NCBI GenBank assembly: GCA_963792485.1
Contig: CAWBWL010000007.1
Span: 967,283 to 1,031,282 of the forward strand
From: JANOYJ01 sp963792485
GTDB lineage: Bacteria > Pseudomonadota > Alphaproteobacteria > Rhizobiales > Rhizobiaceae
DNA: 64,000 nucleotides
Direction: 5' to 3'
Under the pieces are notes generated by a model, which was not told the DNA's origin, ran no database searches, and was given only the letters and a program-made list of their open reading frames with translations. Below are positions 24,585 through 32,519 of this stretch, piece after piece; position 1 is the stretch's first letter, and each line of letters opens with the position of its first letter. The translations under genes were made by a program, and so were the position numbers.

Positions 24585-25400
24585 ATGACCAAAACCGTCC
24601 TTCTCGCCGGATGCGGCAATATGGGATTTGCCATGCTGCGCGGCTGGATCGAAGGCGGGGCAATTGCGCCCGATGACGTCGCGGTGGTCGAGCCGAACGA
24701 GGCGCTGCGCAGCCGCGCCGGCGGCCTTGGGGTCCAAACATTCGCGGACATTGCCGACGCGCGCCTTGCGCATAATCCGGATGTCATCTTGATTGCGGTC
24801 AAACCGCAGCTTATGGCCGCCGTTCTGCCCGGCTACAAATCCTTTGCCGAACGCGGCTCTGCGTTTGTCAGCATTGCTGCTGGTATTGGTTCGCAGATGT
24901 TTTCCGAGGCGCTTGGGCCCTCCACCGCCATCATCCGCTGCATGCCCAATACACCTGCCGCAATTGGCAAGGGCATGCTCGTCTATTGCCAGAATGAGCA
25001 TGTGAGCGCCGATACAGAGGAGTTCGTGCGCCAATTGTTGGCAAAGAGCGGTCGGGTCGCCAAGGTGGAAAGCGAACAGCTGATCGATGCAGTGACCGCC
25101 GTTTCCGGTTCCGGCCCGGCCTATGTGTTCCACTTTATCGAATGCCTGACCGAGGCGGGGGTCACCGCCGGCCTGCCGCGTGAAATTGCGTCCGAACTCG
25201 CCCTGCAGACAGTCATGGGCGCGGGCGCCTTGGCCGCCGTAAGCGCTGACAGTCCAACGAAGTTGCGCGAACAGGTCACCAGCCCGAATGGCACCACGGC
25301 GGCGGCGCTGAGCGTTCTGATGGGTGATGGGCGGATGCAAAATCTCGTCAGCGAAGCCGTGGCGGCGGCGCATAAGCGGGCAATCGAACTCGGCGGCTAA
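24585..25400 (+). CDS. proC: Pyrroline-5-carboxylate reductase
   Basis: A 271-residue enzyme that reduces pyrroline-5-carboxylate to proline with NAD(P)H. The coenzyme loop 'LLAGCGNMGFAMLRGW' is at the N-terminus, and 'RCMPNTPAAIGKGM' and 'AVSGSGPAYVFHFIECLTEAGV' plus 'LREQVTSPNGTTAAAL' form the substrate site near the C-terminus. The gene starts 29 bp after the polysaccharide ligase on the same strand and could be read from its promoter. Normal length, no damage. Confidence 0.97.
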   Translation: MTKTVLLAGCGNMGFAMLRGWIEGGAIAPDDVAVVEPNEALRSRAGGLGVQTFADIADARLAHNPDVILIAVKPQLMAAVLPGYKSFAERGSAFVSIAAGIGSQMFSEALGPSTAIIRCMPNTPAAIGKGMLVYCQNEHVSADTEEFVRQLLAKSGRVAKVESEQLIDAVTAVSGSGPAYVFHFIECLTEAGVTAGLPREIASELALQTVMGAGALAAVSADSPTKLREQVTSPNGTTAAALSVLMGDGRMQNLVSEAVAAAHKRAIELGG

Positions 25401-25442
25401 ATTGCGCTTTCGCAGTGTTGTTCCCTCCGCTACGCTGCGAAC

Positions 25443-26267
25443 ATGAACGCGCCCGCCCATATCATGTCTCCCCTCATGCAACGCGCCGCCGGCGCTGGGC
25501 GGCTTGCTGTCAAACTGTCTCTTGAGCGCACGCGCACCGCGCGGCTGTTTCAGGAGGGTGCCGCCAAAATACGCGTGCCTGATCGCGCCGACGGCCTCTA
25601 CGAAGCCGTGCTCATCAACACGGCAGGCGGGCTGACCGGCGGCGACCGGATGAACTGGGATTTTGCTGTTGCGGCGGGGACAAACGTCACTTTGACCACA
25701 CAGGCCTGCGAGAAAATCTATGCCTCCATCGGAGGAACAGCGAAGGTCTCCACCCGGATCAACATCGCCGCAGGCGGGCGGGCCGCTTGGCTGCCGCAGG
25801 AGACAATCCTGTTTGACTGCGCTGCGCTGTCGCGGCGGCTTGACGTTGAAATGGAAGACAACGCCGAGGCGCTGATCGTCGAGCCCGTGGCCTTTGGCCG
25901 GCTCGCCATGGGCGAGAAGCGCATCACCGGAGTGTTTTCCGACCGCTGGCGGATCCGGCGTGGCGGCAGGCTGGCACATGCCGAGAACTTCCGGATAGGT
26001 CCGCAAATCTCGCGGATTTCTGAACACTCAGCCGTTCTCGGCGGCGCAGCCTGTTTTGCCACCGCGCTCCTGATTTCCCCACGCGCGGAGACGCTATTGG
26101 ACGATGTGCGGGACATTATCGGCCTTGAGGGCGGCGCTTCGTTCTGGAATGGCAAGCTTCTTGCCAGACTCTACGACGAAGACGCCTACGCCCTGCGGAA
26201 GCGGCTGGTCCCGCTTGTGCAATTGCTCAATCAAGGGGCAGCTCTGCCCAAATGCTGGTCACTTTAG
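25443..26267 (+). CDS. ureD: Urease accessory protein UreD
   Basis: A 274-residue cytosolic protein that joins UreF and UreG on apo-urease for nickel loading. Family signatures are 'EAVLINTAGGLTGGDRMNWDFAV' (about 58-80), 'TTQACEKIYAS' and 'WLPQETILFDCAALSRRLDVEM'. It is first in the urease operon, with ureA only 9 bp downstream. It starts 42 bp after proC, so an operon promoter may lie in the TTGTTCCCTCCGC stretch or further upstream. Normal length. Confidence 0.95.
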   Translation: MNAPAHIMSPLMQRAAGAGRLAVKLSLERTRTARLFQEGAAKIRVPDRADGLYEAVLINTAGGLTGGDRMNWDFAVAAGTNVTLTTQACEKIYASIGGTAKVSTRINIAAGGRAAWLPQETILFDCAALSRRLDVEMEDNAEALIVEPVAFGRLAMGEKRITGVFSDRWRIRRGGRLAHAENFRIGPQISRISEHSAVLGGAACFATALLISPRAETLLDDVRDIIGLEGGASFWNGKLLARLYDEDAYALRKRLVPLVQLLNQGAALPKCWSL

Positions 26268-26276
26268 GAAACAAAG

Positions 26277-26579
26277 ATGAATTTGACGCCGCGCGAGAAG
26301 GACAAGCTGCTCATTTCCATGGCCGCTATGGTTGCCCGCAGGCGGCTGGAGCGCGGGGTGAAACTCAATCATCCCGAAGCCATCGCGCTCATCTCCGACT
26401 TTGTCGTGGAAGGCGCGCGCGATGGACGCAGCGTCGCCGATTTGATGGAGGCCGGCGCGCATGTGATCATGCGGACGCAGGTGATGGAAGGGATCGCCGA
26501 GATGATCCATGATGTGCAGGTTGAGGCGACGTTTCCAGACGGGACGAAGCTCGTGACTGTGCACGAGCCGATAAGGTGA
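26277..26579 (+). CDS. ureA: Urease gamma subunit
   Basis: A 100-residue subunit, the normal size. 'MNLTPREKDKLLISMAAMVARRRLE' and 'LNHPEAIALIS' are the invariant N-terminal sequences, and 'VEATFPDGTKLVTVHEPI' ends it. It forms the (alpha-beta-gamma)3 urease with UreB and UreC, which hydrolyses urea to ammonia and carbamate in the cytosol. Purine-rich AGGAAACAAAG precedes the ATG. The TGA overlaps a possible GTG start of ureB. Confidence 0.97.
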   Translation: MNLTPREKDKLLISMAAMVARRRLERGVKLNHPEAIALISDFVVEGARDGRSVADLMEAGAHVIMRTQVMEGIAEMIHDVQVEATFPDGTKLVTVHEPIR

Positions 26580-26584
26580 GCGCG

Positions 26585-26890
26585 ATGATCCCTGGAGAAC
26601 TCTACCCCAAGCCCGGCGATATCGAACTCAACGCGGGCGTTCCAACTGTGACACTGACTGTCGCCAATTCCGGCGACCGGCCTGTGCAGGTCGGCTCGCA
26701 CTATCACTTCTTCGAGATCAATCCCGGACTTGTTTTCGACCGGGAGAAAGCGCGCGGCATGCGGCTTGATATTGCTGCCGGAACAGCGGTGCGTTTCGAG
26801 CCGGGCCAGAAGCGGGATGTGACGCTGGTGCCGCTCTCGGGCGGACGCACGGTATATGGGTTCAGGCAGGACGTGATGGGCAAGCTCTGA
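26585..26890 (+). CDS. ureB: Urease beta subunit
   Basis: A 101-residue subunit starting MIPGELYPKPGDIELN, the usual N-terminus; a GTG nine bases upstream is possible. 'NSGDRPVQVGSHYHFFEINPGL', 'ARGMRLDIAAGTAVRFEPGQ' and 'GGRTVYGFRQDVMGKL' are all present, so it is complete. Its stop codon overlaps the ATG of the LprI-like gene by one base. In most urease operons ureC follows directly or after one small gene. Here about 1.2 kb with three unrelated genes comes between. Confidence 0.96.
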   Translation: MIPGELYPKPGDIELNAGVPTVTLTVANSGDRPVQVGSHYHFFEINPGLVFDREKARGMRLDIAAGTAVRFEPGQKRDVTLVPLSGGRTVYGFRQDVMGKL

Positions 26891-27294
26891 TGCGCAATCT
26901 CCTCATTGCCACATCCTTGCTTGCCGCCTGCCCTGCGCTCGGCGAAGACAAAATCGACTGCGCCAACGCCATGGCGCAGATGGAGCTGAACATGTGCGCC
27001 TATCAGGATTTTGAGAAGGCGGATGTCGAGCTCAACGCGGTCTGGACGCAAGCCAAAGCCTTTGCTGATGAACTCGACAGCCAAGAGGATGAGGAGAGCA
27101 GAAAGGGCGCAGCCAAGGCCCTGCTCGCCGGCCAGCGCGGCTGGATCGCCTACCGCGACGGCGCATGCGAGCTTGCCGGTTGGGAGGCGCATGGCGGCTC
27201 GATGGAGCCGATGGTCGTGTCGGGCTGTCTTGCGGAAAAGACACGGGCACGGACGAAGGAACTGCAGGAATTTGTCAAGGGGCCTGAGCAATGA
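26890..27294 (+). CDS. LprI-like (DUF1311) periplasmic protein
   Basis: A 134-residue protein with a signal peptide (about residues 1-18, ending ALG) and a mature part with 'DCANAMAQMELNMCAYQDFEKADVELNAVW' and 'GQRGWIAYRDGACELAGWEAHGGSMEPMVVSGCLAEKTRART'. This is the four-cysteine helical pattern of the LprI/DUF1311 group, one member of which inhibits lysozyme. It begins on the last base of ureB and is therefore tightly coupled to the urease operon. Whether it helps urease or is a passenger is unknown. Confidence 0.88.
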   Translation: MRNLLIATSLLAACPALGEDKIDCANAMAQMELNMCAYQDFEKADVELNAVWTQAKAFADELDSQEDEESRKGAAKALLAGQRGWIAYRDGACELAGWEAHGGSMEPMVVSGCLAEKTRARTKELQEFVKGPEQ

Positions 27295-27307
27295 TCGAAA
27301 CGGCACA

Positions 27308-27353
27308 TTGCCTTACTTATCGTATTGCCTTACTCTCGTCGATTGTAAGGCAA
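27308..27353. promoter_or_regulatory. Repeated TTGCCTTAC boxes, likely operator of the AbrB-PIN pair
   Basis: TTGCCTTAC occurs at 27308-27316 and 27325-27333, and its inverse GTAAGGCAA at 27345-27353. The 17-bp step of the direct copies and the inverted third copy are what an autoregulating antitoxin could bind. The site lies within the urease operon, 18 bp before the antitoxin start. Confidence 0.6.
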
Positions 27354-27370
27354 ATTGAGGAGTAATGGCC

Positions 27371-27679
27371 ATGGGTGCTGTCGATCAGAAGAAATTCAAT
27401 GTGACTGTCACATCCAAGGGACAGATGACGATTCCCGCCGATGTGCGTGAAGCGCTTGGCATATCGGCGGGGGACCGGCTGGAACTTGCCCTCAACGGCA
27501 AGGGCGGCATGGAGCTTGTGAAGAAGACGCGCTCGTACAAGGACATCATCGGCAGTCTGTCGCATCTGGCAAAAAACCGGGTTGTGCCGATCGGCGAGGA
27601 GGTGGAATATGCCATGACGCAGGCCATGCTCGAACAGGACCTTCGCTCAAAGGGCCTTCTGCGGAAGCGCCCAAAATGA
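27371..27679 (+). CDS. AbrB/SpoVT-fold antitoxin
   Basis: A 102-residue protein with a swapped-hairpin AbrB domain: 'NVTVTSKGQMTIPADVREALGISAGDRLELAL' (about residues 8-39). The rest is a helical toxin-binding tail ending in basic residues (LLRKRPK). The ATG at 27371 is chosen over that at 27365 because GAGGAG (27357-27362) then stands at a proper 8-bp spacing. Its stop codon overlaps the toxin start (ATGA). It should bind the repeats at 27308-27353 and so might also influence reading of ureC downstream. Confidence 0.86.
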   Translation: MGAVDQKKFNVTVTSKGQMTIPADVREALGISAGDRLELALNGKGGMELVKKTRSYKDIIGSLSHLAKNRVVPIGEEVEYAMTQAMLEQDLRSKGLLRKRPK

Positions 27680-28080
27680 TCGCTTTTGACACCAATCTTT
27701 TGCTCCGCCTGACCATGAATGATGATGCCAGGCAGGCGAAAGCGGCAAGCGCAATCGTTGAGCGCGCTTTGGCGGAACGCCAGCAAATATATATCAACCC
27801 CGTCGCACTTTCAGAATTCACGTGGACATTAGATCGCACTTTCAAGGCGAACAGGCGCGAGCAAGCTCTGGCGGTCCGGCAGTTTCTTAACTGTCCCCCG
27901 TACAGGATGTTCGACAGCGGAGTGGTCGAGACAGCGCTCATCTATTTCGAGAACAGCAAAGCTGATTTCTCAGACTGTTTGATTGGCGTGATGAACAACG
28001 CAGTATCCGTGCAAACAACATACACGTTTGACAAAGCCGCTTCTTCGCTTGAGGTCTTCACGCTTCCACCCAAGGTGTAA
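27676..28080 (+). CDS. PIN-domain toxin inside the urease operon
   Basis: A 134-residue PIN protein: D5 in 'AFDTNLLLRL', E48 in 'VALSEFTWTLDRTF', 'KADFSDCLIGV' with the third acidic residue and 'TYTFDKAAS' with the fourth. All metal-binding positions of a VapC-like ribonuclease are present. It starts within the antitoxin stop codon and ends one base before the ureC start codon. The pair thus sits between ureB and ureC on the operon strand. The tight 3' spacing suggests that ureC may be translated from toxin-spanning mRNA. Confidence 0.87.
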   Translation: MIAFDTNLLLRLTMNDDARQAKAASAIVERALAERQQIYINPVALSEFTWTLDRTFKANRREQALAVRQFLNCPPYRMFDSGVVETALIYFENSKADFSDCLIGVMNNAVSVQTTYTFDKAASSLEVFTLPPKV

Positions 28081-28081
28081 C

Positions 28082-29796
28082 ATGCCCGCCAAACTCCCCC
28101 GCTCCACTTACGCCCAGATGTTCGGCCCCACCACAGGTGACCGTATCCGCCTTGCTGACACCGACCTCATCATCGAGGTCGAGAAGGACTTCACCACTTA
28201 CGGCGAAGAGGTCAAATTTGGCGGCGGCAAGGTCATCCGTGACGGGATGGGCCAGAGCCAATTGTCGCGGGCGGAAGGGGCGGTCGACACGGTCATCACC
28301 AATGCGCTGATCGTTGACCACACCGGAATATACAAGGCCGATGTCGGCCTGAAGGACGGTCGTATCCACGCCATCGGCAAGGCGGGCAATCCCGACACAC
28401 AGCCGGGCGTGACGATCATTGTCGGCCCCGGCACCGAGGCGATTGCGGCGGAAGGCAAGATCATCACAGCAGGCGGCATGGACAGCCACATCCATTTCAT
28501 CTGCCCGCAGCAGATTGACGAAGCCTTGATGAGCGGACTGACCACCATGCTCGGCGGCGGCACCGGCCCGGCGCATGGCACGCTGGCGACCACCTGCACG
28601 CCCGGCCCCTGGCATCTGCAGCGCATGATCGAAGCGGCGGATTCGTTCCCTATGAACCTCGCCTTCGCCGGCAAGGGCAATGCCTCGCTGCCTGGCGCAC
28701 TTATAGAGATGATCAAAGCGGGCGCCTGTTCGCTGAAGCTGCATGAGGACTGGGGCACGACACCCGCAGCCATCGACTGCTGCCTGTCGGTGGCGGACGA
28801 GTACGATGTTCAGGTGATGATCCACACCGACACGCTGAACGAAAGCGGATTTGTCGAGGACACGATCTCCGCCATCAAAGGCCGCACCATTCACGCATTT
28901 CACACCGAGGGCGCGGGCGGCGGGCATGCGCCTGATATCATCAAGATTTGCGGCGAGCCGAACGTCATCCCCTCCTCCACCAATCCGACCCGGCCCTACA
29001 CGGTCAATACAATCGCCGAGCATCTCGACATGCTGATGGTCTGCCATCATCTGTCGCCGCGCATTTCCGAAGACATCGCCTTCGCCGAAAGCCGCATCCG
29101 CAAGGAGACGATTGCGGCGGAAGATATTCTGCACGATATCGGCGCGTTCTCGATCATCTCGTCTGACAGCCAGGCCATGGGCCGCGTCGGCGAGGTGCTG
29201 ATCCGCACATGGCAGACGGCGCACAAGATGAAGGTTCAGCGCGGGCCGCTTGAGGAAGAGAAGCGGCGACAACGACAATGTTCCGCGTCAAGCGCTACAT
29301 CGCCAAATACACGATCAATCCCGCAATCGCGCACGGCCTGTCAAAGCACATCGGCTCGATAGAGGTTGGCAAACGCGCCGACCTCGTGATGTGGAACCCG
29401 GCCTTCTTCGGCGTCAAACCCGAAATGATCCTGCTCGGCGGCTCCATCGCCGCCGCCCCGATGGGCGATCCCAACGCCTCGATCCCGACGCCGCAGCCCG
29501 TGCATTACCGCCCGATGTTCGCCAGTTACGGCAAGAGCGCCGCGCGCTCGTCCGTCACGTTTGTGTCGCAAGCGGCGATGGACCTCGGCCTGCGCGCCAG
29601 GCTTGGCACCGACAAGGACATGATCGCGGTCAAGAACACACGCGGCGGCATCGGCAAGAGGTCGATGATCCACAATGACGCGACTCCGCACATGGAGGTT
29701 AATCCCGAGACCTATGAAGTGAGGGCGGACGGGGCGCTGCTGACATGCGAGCCGGCGACCGTGCTGCCGATGGCGCAGCGGTATTTTCTGTTTTGA
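28082..29796 (+). pseudogene. ureC: Urease alpha subunit, two frameshifts
   Basis: The catalytic subunit. Nickel ligands and active-site residues are all visible: 'DSHIHFICPQQ', the lysine to be carbamylated in 'SLKLHEDWGTTP', 'HTDTLNESGFVED', 'HTEGAGGGHAPDII', the flap 'MVCHHLSP' and the Asp of 'SSDSQAMGR'. After 'VQRGPLEEE' the frame breaks twice within 20 bp. One extra base at about 29261 and one at about 29279-29280 turn SGDNDN-FRVKRYIAKYT into three frames. Removing both gives 570 residues, the normal length, ending MAQRYFLF. The C-terminal part ('GSIEVGKRADLVMWNPAFFGVKPEM') is unspoiled. Two errors so close suggest a bad read segment; real decay would leave the operon without urease. 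Confidence 0.95.
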
Positions 29797-29798
29797 CT

Positions 29799-30272
29799 AT
29801 GCCCGCCGCCTTCAAAATCCTTCGCAAAGGCGAATGGTCCGGCCCCGCATGGGATATCGTCGTCCTCGCTCATGACGAGCGCCATCTGCGCCGTAAGGTC
29901 CTGCGGCTTCAGCATGGCGGCGAGGTGCTGGTCGATCTTGAAGCCGCAGTGTCGCTCGATCATGGTGACGCGCTTGTCCTGGACAATGGCAAGCTTGTCG
30001 AAGTGATCGCCGGCGAGGAGGAACTCCTGGAGATTCTGCCGCGGAACGCCGTGCATTTGTGCGAACTCTGCTGGCATATCGGCAACCGGCACCTGGCCGC
30101 GCAGATTGAGGAGCACCGCGTGCTTGTGCTGAACGATCACGTGATCAAGTCCATGCTCGAAGGACTTGGCGCGCATGTCCATATTGTGTCCGAGTCATTC
30201 CATCCCGCGCGCGGCGCTTATTCCAGGCATACGGGGCACGCTCACAGCCACCATCACGATCATGACCACTGA
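29799..30272 (+). CDS. ureE: Urease accessory protein UreE (nickel chaperone)
   Basis: A 157-residue metallochaperone. The N-terminal peptide-binding part has 'RHLRRKVLRLQHGGEVLVDL', the metal-binding part 'ICELCWHIGNRHLAAQI' (here LCELCWHIGNRH), and the C-terminus is histidine-rich (about 9 His in the last 20 residues), which binds extra nickel. The ATG at 29799 begins 2 bp after the ureC stop; an in-frame earlier start lies inside ureC. It delivers nickel to UreG. Its end overlaps the next gene by 11 bp. Confidence 0.95.
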   Translation: MPAAFKILRKGEWSGPAWDIVVLAHDERHLRRKVLRLQHGGEVLVDLEAAVSLDHGDALVLDNGKLVEVIAGEEELLEILPRNAVHLCELCWHIGNRHLAAQIEEHRVLVLNDHVIKSMLEGLGAHVHIVSESFHPARGAYSRHTGHAHSHHHDHDH

Positions 30273-30867
30273 CAAGCCGCAGCGCCCGCCGATCGAAGCC
30301 GTCGGGAGCGGTGCGGAGTTGAAGGACTGGTATTGGTTAAAGACAGAGGTGATGAACCACGCCCGCATGCTTGGGCTTCCGGTCATGGGCGCCAAGTTCG
30401 ACATTATCGGCCGGATTGCCGATCATCTGGACGGAAAGACGCCTGCGAAACCGCGCCGCTCCGGTCGGGAGTTCAAGGGTACGGGATTTGACTGGCATGG
30501 CGGCAAGCTGACACAGGAAACCGTCATCACGTCGAACTATCGCAACACGCAGAACGTCCGGCGGTTCTTCATCGCCGAAATCGGCCGCCACTTCTCTTTC
30601 AACATCGCCTTCATGGCGTGGATGAAGGCGAATGCCGGCAAGAACCTTAAAGATGCGGCGGAGGAGTGGACCCGCGTCCATTTGATGGTCAAGGCCGGGC
30701 ACAAGCCCGAAATCCCGGCCTCAAACCAGTTCAACGCCTACACCCGCGCTTTTCTCGAAGACAATCCCGGTCGCTCCATGGAAGATGTCCGCCGCTTCTG
30801 GAAACTGAAACGCAGTCTGCCGGGTCATAATCGTTACGATCGGACTGATCTGGATTTGAAGCTGTGA
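30262..30867 (+). CDS. SAP-like/DUF6434 domain protein
   Basis: A 201-residue cytosolic protein. Residues 8-55 ('EAVGSGAELKDWYWLKTEVMNHARMLGLPVMGAKFDIIGRIADHL') form a SAP-like helix-extended loop-helix, which often binds nucleic acid. Residues 70-115 ('FDWHGGKLTQETVITSNYRNTQNVRRFF') match the DUF6434 motif, and the rest is helical and basic. It starts within the last codons of ureE and overlaps the next gene by 4 bp, so it is a true operon member. This family is not a known urease factor, and its role is unknown. Confidence 0.8.
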   Translation: MTTDKPQRPPIEAVGSGAELKDWYWLKTEVMNHARMLGLPVMGAKFDIIGRIADHLDGKTPAKPRRSGREFKGTGFDWHGGKLTQETVITSNYRNTQNVRRFFIAEIGRHFSFNIAFMAWMKANAGKNLKDAAEEWTRVHLMVKAGHKPEIPASNQFNAYTRAFLEDNPGRSMEDVRRFWKLKRSLPGHNRYDRTDLDLKL

Positions 30868-31184
30868 AACGCGTTCTGTTCATCTGCGGCAAAGGCCGCC
30901 AACGCAGCCCGACGGCTGAGCAGGTTTTCGCTGAACTGCCTGACTGGGAAACTGACAGCGCCGGACTTGGCGCAGACGCGGATATTCCTGTCTCAATCGA
31001 ACAAATCGAATGGGCAACGCACATTGCCGTCATGGAGAAGCGGCAGCTGGCACGGCTGCGCAAGTCGTTTCCAAAACTGGTGTCCGGACGAAAGCTTGTG
31101 TCGCTCGACATTCCTGATGACTTCAAGTTCATGCAGCCACAACTGATTGACCTGCTGAAGCAGCGCATCGGCAGGGTGGTGTGA
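30864..31184 (+). CDS. Small low-molecular-weight phosphatase-like protein
   Basis: A 106-residue protein starting with GTG in the stop codon of the previous gene. 'VLFICGKGRQRSPTAEQVF' near the N-terminus carries the C-x5-R-S phosphate loop (Cys 9, Arg 15) of protein tyrosine phosphatases. 'LVSLDIPDDFKFMQPQLIDLLKQRI' at the end is typical of a short bacterial group whose members are about this size. The general-acid Asp of classic enzymes may be in 'LDIPDD'. It ends one base before ureF. The substrate is unknown. Confidence 0.78.
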   Translation: MKRVLFICGKGRQRSPTAEQVFAELPDWETDSAGLGADADIPVSIEQIEWATHIAVMEKRQLARLRKSFPKLVSGRKLVSLDIPDDFKFMQPQLIDLLKQRIGRVV

Positions 31185-31185
31185 T

Positions 31186-31845
31186 ATGAGCCAGACCGCG
31201 CTCCTGCGCCTCATGACATTGCTCTCCCCATCCTTCCCCATCGGCGGCTTTGCCTACAGCCACGGGCTGGAACAGGCGGCAACGGACGGGCTTGTCGCCA
31301 ATGCCGCCGGGCTCGGCGACTGGCTTTCGCACTTGCTGACGGCAGGGACAGCATGGAATGACGCGGTGCTGCTGGCCGAAGCTCACCGCTCCGCAGACAG
31401 GCCCGAAGCCTTGCGCAGCGTTGCAGAACTCGCCGAGGCGTTGGCAGGATCGCGTGAGCGGCATTTGGAGAGCCAAAATCTTGGCGCGGCATTTATCGCC
31501 GCGGTCACATCGGGCGGGCTTGCAATGCCCGTGACGCTTGGAGAAAGCGCCGCTTATTCCGTTGCCGTCGGCGCAGCGGCGGCGGCGCAGGGCCTCACTG
31601 CGATTGACGCGCTCAGCGCTTATCTGCACGCCTTCGTCAGCAACCAGATTCAATGCGCCATCCGCCTCGGCATTCTCGGCCAGAACGGCGGTGTCGGCTT
31701 GCTCACTGGCCTTGAACCGCTGATCGGCGAAACCGCGACGCGTGCAAGCGCATCAACGTTGGATGACCTTGGCTCCAACACAATCATGAGCGAGATTTCC
31801 ACCATGCGCCATGAAACACTTCACTCAAGGATTTTCCGCACATGA
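31186..31845 (+). CDS. ureF: Urease accessory protein UreF
   Basis: A 219-residue all-helical protein of the UreD-UreF-UreG complex. 'LSPSFPIGGFAYSHGLEQAATDGLV' is the signature at the N-terminus, and 'HALVSNQIQCAIRLGILGQNGG'-like sequence (here AFVSNQIQCAIRLG) is in the C-terminal half. It checks GTP-dependent nickel delivery. It follows the phosphatase-like gene by one base and overlaps ureG by 4 bp (ATGA). Normal length. Confidence 0.95.
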   Translation: MSQTALLRLMTLLSPSFPIGGFAYSHGLEQAATDGLVANAAGLGDWLSHLLTAGTAWNDAVLLAEAHRSADRPEALRSVAELAEALAGSRERHLESQNLGAAFIAAVTSGGLAMPVTLGESAAYSVAVGAAAAAQGLTAIDALSAYLHAFVSNQIQCAIRLGILGQNGGVGLLTGLEPLIGETATRASASTLDDLGSNTIMSEISTMRHETLHSRIFRT

Positions 31846-32519
31846 GCAAAAACGGCCCTCTGCGCGTCGGTATTGGCGGCCCTGTCGGCTCCGGAAAGAC
31901 AACGCTGACTGAGATGTTATGCAAGGCTATGCGCGACACCTATTCCCTCGCCGTGGTCACCAACGACATTTACACCAAGGAAGACGCGCTCATTCTTAGC
32001 CGCCTCCAGGCTTTACCCGAAGACCGCATCATGGGCGTTGAGACAGGCGGCTGCCCGCACACGGCGATCCGCGAGGATGCCTCGATCAATCTGCAAGCCA
32101 TCGCCGAAATGAACAAACGGCATCCTGATCTCGAGGTCATCTTTATCGAATCCGGCGGCGACAATCTCGCCGCGACTTTCTCACCCGAACTCGCGGACAT
32201 TTCACTTTACGTCATCTCCGTGTGCCAAGGCGAAAAGATCCCGCGCAAGGGCGGCCCGGCAATCACGCGTTCCGACCTTCTCATCATCAACAAGATGGAC
32301 CTCGCGCCGCATGTCGGCGCAGACCTTGATGTGATGAAATCTGACACCGAGAAAGTGCGAGGCGCGCGGCCATACGTGTTCACCGACATGCTGCGGCGCA
32401 AGGGTCTTGCCGACGTAATCAGCTTTCTCGAAAGTGCGGGAGGATTGACGCCGTCATCATCGCGCAGCCGAGTCCTTCCAGGCGAAGATCACCCAGCAGA
32501 ACCACGGCTCCATCCGTAA
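31842..32519 (+). CDS. ureG: Urease accessory GTPase UreG
   Basis: A SIMIBI GTPase: the P-loop 'GIGGPVGSGKTTLTEML' (residues 10-26), 'VTNDIYTKEDALIL', the nickel-binding 'ETGGCPHTAIREDASIN' (CPH), 'IFIESGGDNLAATF' and 'LLIINKMDLAPHVG' are complete. The family ends near residue 202, at the '...FLESAGGL' found here, yet the frame stays open for 23 more residues (TPSSSRSRVL...), overlapping the 3' end of the convergent alpha-glucosidase by 101 bp. The extra tail may be real, or a one-base error near 32446 may hide the true stop. The function itself is not in doubt. Confidence 0.94.
   Translation: MSKNGPLRVGIGGPVGSGKTTLTEMLCKAMRDTYSLAVVTNDIYTKEDALILSRLQALPEDRIMGVETGGCPHTAIREDASINLQAIAEMNKRHPDLEVIFIESGGDNLAATFSPELADISLYVISVCQGEKIPRKGGPAITRSDLLIINKMDLAPHVGADLDVMKSDTEKVRGARPYVFTDMLRRKGLADVISFLESAGGLTPSSSRSRVLPGEDHPAEPRLHP

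Noticed and set aside
24366..26027. 553-codon minus-strand frame across proC and ureD
   Set aside because: Both proC and ureD are full-length, recognised genes on the other strand; the frame has no recognisable domain.
30231..30272. Histidine-rich end of UreE as an unusual insertion
   Set aside because: A histidine-rich C-terminus is normal in many UreE proteins and binds extra nickel.
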